A stretch of DNA of 17,201 nt from JBJYKD01 sp049310025. Lineage in GTDB: Bacteria; Bacillota; Thermosediminibacteria; Thermosediminibacterales; Tepidanaerobacteraceae. The stretch covers positions 1 to 17,201 of the forward strand of contig NZ_JBJYKD010000042.1 of assembly GCF_049310025.1 (NCBI RefSeq). Direction: 5' to 3'. Positions 13,547 to 17,201 of this stretch are shown piece after piece. Within the stretch, counting starts at the first letter, position 1. Every line of letters begins with the position of its first letter. The notes beneath the pieces are model-generated. The model worked only from the letters and a program-made list of their open reading frames with translations. It was not told the origin of the DNA and searched no databases. A program made the translations under genes and the position numbers.

Positions 13547-16039
13547 TTGAAACTGACATTTTGCGGTGGCGCCGGGGAGGTGGGGGCCTCCTGCTACCTT
13601 TTGAATATCGACGGAAAAAACATCCTGCTCGATGGAGGCATCAGGATGTCGTCATCAAAAGACGCGCTGCCGGATTTCAGACTGATTCAGGAAAACGGCG
13701 GCCTGGACGCCATACTGGTCAGCCATGCTCACACGGACCACACCGGAGCGCTGCCAGCCATCAGCCGCCAGTTTCCGGGTGCCTTCATATACATGACCCA
13801 TATGACCAGGGATCTTACGAGGGTCCTCCTTTACGACAGCTTGAAGATAATGGAAAGAGAAGCGGAAATACCCATATATGCCGAAAATCATGTGAGAGAA
13901 ATGCTCGACAGGAGCCTCTGTTTTTCACCTCAGCACACATTTAAGCCTTTTAACGACTCCGACATTGCCGTTACGTTTTACAGTGCCGGTCACATAGCCG
14001 GGGCCTCGGCAATTTATATAACAGGCAGTGAAGGCAGCCTTTTTTATTCCGGCGACTTTTCCGGGTTCAGGCAGAACTCCATAGAAGGCGCATCCATTCC
14101 GAAATTGCGTCCCGATGTAGCCATTTTTGAGTCCACATACGGAGATAAACTTCATGCCAACCGCCAGCTTGAGGAGGAAAGGCTGGTCGATTCGATAAAT
14201 GAAGTGTTCTCCCGCGGCGGGAAGGTATTAATCCCGGCCTTTGCATTGGGGCGAGCCCAGGAGGTCATCCTCATATTAAAGAAGGCAATAAACAGGGGAA
14301 GACTTTTAAAATGCCCCGTTTATGTGGACGGCATGATAAGGGATATCTGCCGGATCTATAAGTTAAACCCGAATTATTTGAGGGCCGACCTGGCCAAGAA
14401 GGTGTTCAGGGGCAGTGAAATATTCTATGACGAGAGGGTTGCTCCGGTGGAAAGCCCGGATATGCGAAAGGAGATAGTGGAATCAAAGAGCCCTTGCGTT
14501 ATTATTGCAAGTTCGGGCATGCTGACGGGCGGACCCAGTCAGTGGTATGCAGAAAAACTCGCAGCGGATGAAAGGAATTTCATTGCCATAACGGGATATC
14601 AGGACGAAGAATCGCCCGGCAGGAGACTCCTCAATCTTGCCGACACTCCGCCGTCGGAAACCGGAGACAGGAGCATAAAGCTCGGCGATAAGGAAATCGC
14701 CGTCAAATGCGGTGTGGGCAAATATAACCTTTCGGCCCACGCAGATTTAAGTGAAATCCTGGGACTTGCGGGAAGCCTTTATCCCGGGAGAATCTTCCTG
14801 GTACACGGCGAACCTGAGGTGATAAACGGTCTGGGAAAAGAGATACAGAAGGATATCAACACCCGGGTTTTTGCGCCTGTAAACGGGGAACAGTTGGAAA
14901 TTCAGATTAAAGCTCCCCGGAAGCAGAAGGCGGCCGTGGATTACCCCACCATGGGGAAAGATGCAGACCTGGATGAAAGCAACATTCGGGAATTGTGGGA
15001 GTTTGTGATAGAAAATATAGGCACCGCGGCGGCCCTTTCCATAGAGGACCTTGCGGAAATCTGGGGAAAAAATCAGGCCCCGGAACATTTGCGGGAATTG
15101 TTGAGCGTAACTCCCTACTTTGAACCCGACAGGAGACGCATGTTCCTGTATCATGCGGTGGAAAAAAGCGAGATCGACAAATTGAAGGCACCTCCGGTTA
15201 TGGAAGTCAATGAGATGCTGAAACTGGTGGACGAGTATTTCGGCCCGGAATCGGGCCTTTACAGAAAGGGGGCAAGATTTGAGGAAAAGGTGGCACTTTT
15301 ATACTTCAATTTCCCGGAAATTGCCAAGGAAAAATTTGCGGCAAAATTCCGGGAATTTGAAGAGCGCACCGGGTGGAAGGTAGAAGTCAACCGCCACATT
15401 AATTTAGCAGCCGTAAACGAGGTGATATACAACCTGCTTCCACCGGGAATTCCGGTAAAGAAGATTTCATACTTAAGTCGCAGCGGGAGGGTCGCCATGT
15501 TTCTGGAAGGAGAATACGAGGCGTCCGGAGAGATTGTAAGAAAGTTTAAGGAAATTACCGGCCTGGACCTTACCATAAACGAAAAAGGCGAAGAAGAAAA
15601 ATTGCCATCCACCGCCGCAAACCCTGCAAACCCGATGGAGCAAAATGAAGCTCTGAGATATATAGATGAGGTCTTTTCGGCGTTACCTCACAGGCCCTAC
15701 AAAAAGAGCGTGAAGACGGCAAAAAACGGGGTAAAATACATTGAACTTTCGTTTATATCAAAGATTGTGGGCGAAAGATACCTCGACAAAATAAAGGAAC
15801 TTGAAAAAATTACGGGGTATGCCATAACCGTCAGCGAGTCGTGCAACCAGATAGAAGTCATAAATACCGTAAAGCGCATTGCCGCCGAATACGGCATAAC
15901 CCTGAAAAAGAATCCGAGCATTTTTCTGAGCGATTTGTCTATACAGGTGATATCCGTAGAAGACATAGATCCGGCCCTGAAAGATATAATATCCGAGCGC
16001 ATTTATGAACTGACGGGCTTTACATTGGTGTGGAAATAG
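13547..16039 (+). CDS. CPSF/RNase J-like MBL beta-CASP nuclease with repeated C-terminal domains
   Basis: This 830-residue protein has an RNA-nuclease core. The metallo-beta-lactamase part shows HAHTDH (60-65), His149 in SAGHI, Asp170 in YSGDF and Glu195 in FESTYGD. The beta-CASP part shows IPAFALGRAQE (229-239), ASSGML (321-326), LSAHAD (395-400, His398) and LVHGE (418-422, His420). All expected metal and motif residues are present, arranged as in CPSF73-type proteins. The C-terminal ~370 residues are not a normal RNase J tail. They include a helical region (475-540) and two related modules (about 555-680 and 700-830), each with an acidic helix, a KFREFEERTGW- or KIKELEKITGY-like stretch, and a second half ending in an E-x-TG-x-x-[LF] motif. 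Start TTG at 13547 follows GGGAGG 7 bases before. It is transcribed from the duplicated promoter and converges on corA with no gap. The RNA target is unknown. Confidence 0.88.
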   Translation: MKLTFCGGAGEVGASCYLLNIDGKNILLDGGIRMSSSKDALPDFRLIQENGGLDAILVSHAHTDHTGALPAISRQFPGAFIYMTHMTRDLTRVLLYDSLKIMEREAEIPIYAENHVREMLDRSLCFSPQHTFKPFNDSDIAVTFYSAGHIAGASAIYITGSEGSLFYSGDFSGFRQNSIEGASIPKLRPDVAIFESTYGDKLHANRQLEEERLVDSINEVFSRGGKVLIPAFALGRAQEVILILKKAINRGRLLKCPVYVDGMIRDICRIYKLNPNYLRADLAKKVFRGSEIFYDERVAPVESPDMRKEIVESKSPCVIIASSGMLTGGPSQWYAEKLAADERNFIAITGYQDEESPGRRLLNLADTPPSETGDRSIKLGDKEIAVKCGVGKYNLSAHADLSEILGLAGSLYPGRIFLVHGEPEVINGLGKEIQKDINTRVFAPVNGEQLEIQIKAPRKQKAAVDYPTMGKDADLDESNIRELWEFVIENIGTAAALSIEDLAEIWGKNQAPEHLRELLSVTPYFEPDRRRMFLYHAVEKSEIDKLKAPPVMEVNEMLKLVDEYFGPESGLYRKGARFEEKVALLYFNFPEIAKEKFAAKFREFEERTGWKVEVNRHINLAAVNEVIYNLLPPGIPVKKISYLSRSGRVAMFLEGEYEASGEIVRKFKEITGLDLTINEKGEEEKLPSTAANPANPMEQNEALRYIDEVFSALPHRPYKKSVKTAKNGVKYIELSFISKIVGERYLDKIKELEKITGYAITVSESCNQIEVINTVKRIAAEYGITLKKNPSIFLSDLSIQVISVEDIDPALKDIISERIYELTGFTLVWK

Positions 16040-17002
16040 TCAGAACATCTTCCATTTTGCAAAGACCATGGCCGTGGCGAGAGAGATTACAAAAGAAGCG
16101 GTGAGGATTCCCCCAAAAGCCAGCGGCGAATGCTGGAAGGGAAGGGGTACGTTCATGCCGTACAGGCTGGCGATAAGTGTGGGAATAGTTAGGACTATGG
16201 TGACCGATGTCAGGAATTTCATCACGATATTGAGGTTGTTGGATATGACCGAGGCATAGGCGTCCATGGTTCCGCTCAGGATGCTGGAATAAATCTCGCT
16301 CATTTCTATTGCCTGCTTATTTTCGGTGATGACGTCTTCCAGCAAATCCTCATCCTCTTCATACATCTTTATCAGGCCGCTGCTTTCAGGAACACGAAGG
16401 CCTTTTAAAAGGCGAGATTTTAAAAGTTTTTCCATCACGATTTCGTTTGATTTGAGTGAAGTGGTAAAATACACCAGGCTTTTTTCCAGTTTCAAAAGCT
16501 CGATGAGCTCCTCGTTCTTCATGGACTGGTGCAGTTTTTTCTCTATCTCATCGCTTTTTTTGTCGATTTGCTGCAGATATCTTAGATAATATGTGGCCGT
16601 CTTGAATAAAAACTGGAGCAAAAACCTTGTCTTTTTATAAGTATAAAAGTCCCTCGGCTTTGATCGTATGAATTCCTCTACAATGGGATTTTTTTTAAGG
16701 CACACGGTCACAACGCAGTCGTCGGTTATGATGATACCGAGGGGAATTGTGTCATATATGCCATTATTTAAAATGGGAATTTTTATGATAATCAGGACAT
16801 AATTGTCGTCATAGTCGATTCGCGAGCTCTCCTCTTCGTCCAGAGCGTAACTTATGACATCAGCGGGTATTTTTACGGCTTCGCTTACTTTGAGGATTTC
16901 CTCTTCTGCGGGGTCCACGAGGTAAATCCACGAACCCTTTTCAGAAAGATTCTCAATCTCCTTCAAACCTTCGCCTTCAACAGTTTTGTATATTGCCAGC
17001 AT
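16040..17002 (-). CDS. corA: CorA-family magnesium/divalent cation transporter
   Basis: This inner-membrane channel for Mg2+ (or Co2+/Ni2+) has 320 residues, the normal length. A large cytoplasmic, charged and helical N-terminal domain occupies about residues 1-255. Two transmembrane helices follow at about 262-281 and 296-316. The signature YGMN (GMN at 282-284) closes the first helix, and a short positively charged tail (AKWKMF) follows the second. The ATG at 17002 is preferred because GAGG lies 8 bases upstream; a GTG at 17011 sits inside that ribosome site. The stop codon abuts that of the beta-CASP gene on the other strand. A promoter is visible just upstream. No magnesium riboswitch was recognised in the short leader. 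Confidence 0.94.
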   Translation of the reverse strand: MLAIYKTVEGEGLKEIENLSEKGSWIYLVDPAEEEILKVSEAVKIPADVISYALDEEESSRIDYDDNYVLIIIKIPILNNGIYDTIPLGIIITDDCVVTVCLKKNPIVEEFIRSKPRDFYTYKKTRFLLQFLFKTATYYLRYLQQIDKKSDEIEKKLHQSMKNEELIELLKLEKSLVYFTTSLKSNEIVMEKLLKSRLLKGLRVPESSGLIKMYEEDEDLLEDVITENKQAIEMSEIYSSILSGTMDAYASVISNNLNIVMKFLTSVTIVLTIPTLIASLYGMNVPLPFQHSPLAFGGILTASFVISLATAMVFAKWKMF

Positions 17003-17027
17003 TCTTACCACCTCGCTTTATGAGATA

Positions 17028-17056
17028 ATTATATCATTAGTATTGTGAAGTGCAAA
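17028..17056 (-). promoter_or_regulatory. Candidate promoter of corA
   Basis: On the minus strand TTTGCA (17051-17056) and TATAAT (17028-17033) are separated by 17 bases, about 25 bases before the corA start. The -10 is perfect and the -35 matches 4 of 6. The rest of the right end (17057-17201) holds no gene that I can see. Confidence 0.55.
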
Positions 17057-17201
17057 AAAAAATTTCTATTATCGATTGCACGCGGTTTGACATGTGCTGT
17101 AATGTTCTTGCCTTTATTAAAATGATGATTCCAGTGTAAAAACTCCCCCTTTTCCCCAATCCATATTTAACCAAATACGGCTTGAAAAATAAAAACTAAC
17201 G

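Noticed and set aside
13561..15612. Several long open frames antisense or out of frame within the beta-CASP gene
   Set aside because: They shadow a clearly coding frame, lack recognisable motifs and have no ribosome sites.
17087..17092. Perfect TTGACA on the plus strand near the right end
   Set aside because: No -10 at 16-18 bases and no gene visible before the window ends.
1..17201. CRISPR arrays, tRNA or rRNA genes, prophage or integrase genes
   Set aside because: No regularly spaced repeats, no tRNA-like cloverleaf sequence and no integrase motifs were seen on either strand.

Overview
The window looks like a low-to-moderate GC, anaerobic, probably thermophilic Firmicute of the class Clostridia. 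The grounds are strong GGAGG-type ribosome sites, TTG starts, an ascorbate-family PTS permease, a glycyl-radical activase, an EndoQ-type repair protein and an archaeal-like Fe/Mn superoxide dismutase. The class is inferred from gene content; no rRNA or tRNA is present to fix it.

Left arm, 1-4460, is visibly AT-richer than the rest. It holds a UlaA-type PTS permease (83-1366) closed by a long hairpin terminator. A small operon follows: a DUF362 iron-sulfur protein (1654-2895), a glycyl-radical-enzyme activase (2914-3858), and a broken PHP-family histidinol-phosphatase-like gene (3862-4459). No glycyl-radical enzyme is present in the window for the activase to act on. From 4459 to about 5051 lie decayed pieces of two unrelated insertion sequences: an IS21-type istB and an IS3-type transposase.

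Middle, 5088-12153, carries repair and stress genes. On the minus strand is a very large fusion of an EndoQ-like PHP/zinc-finger nuclease with a UvrD/PcrA-like SF1 helicase, ending in a sliding-clamp-like QxSLF motif. Next to it is an Fe/Mn superoxide dismutase, also on the minus strand. Diverging from it is an RmlD-like SDR reductase. A truncated Cof-type HAD gene then overlaps the start of an ERCC4-family nuclease.

Right arm, 12154-17201, contains a frameshifted N-terminal stub of a THUMP-type rRNA methyltransferase and a HEPN/MNT pair. It also has a second, decayed copy of the dismutase 3' end joined to its divergent promoter, now placed in front of a beta-CASP RNA nuclease with an unusual repeated C-terminal half. 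A CorA magnesium transporter converges on the nuclease with zero bases between the two stop codons.

Two themes stand out. Several proteins point to nucleic-acid repair or processing (EndoQ-helicase, ERCC4 nuclease, beta-CASP nuclease). The intergenic regions also hold many gene fragments, at least six, which suggests repeated insertion, duplication and deletion. The strongest candidates for something new are the EndoQ-helicase fusion with a clamp motif, the promoter duplication in front of the beta-CASP gene, and the repeated C-terminal domains of that enzyme.
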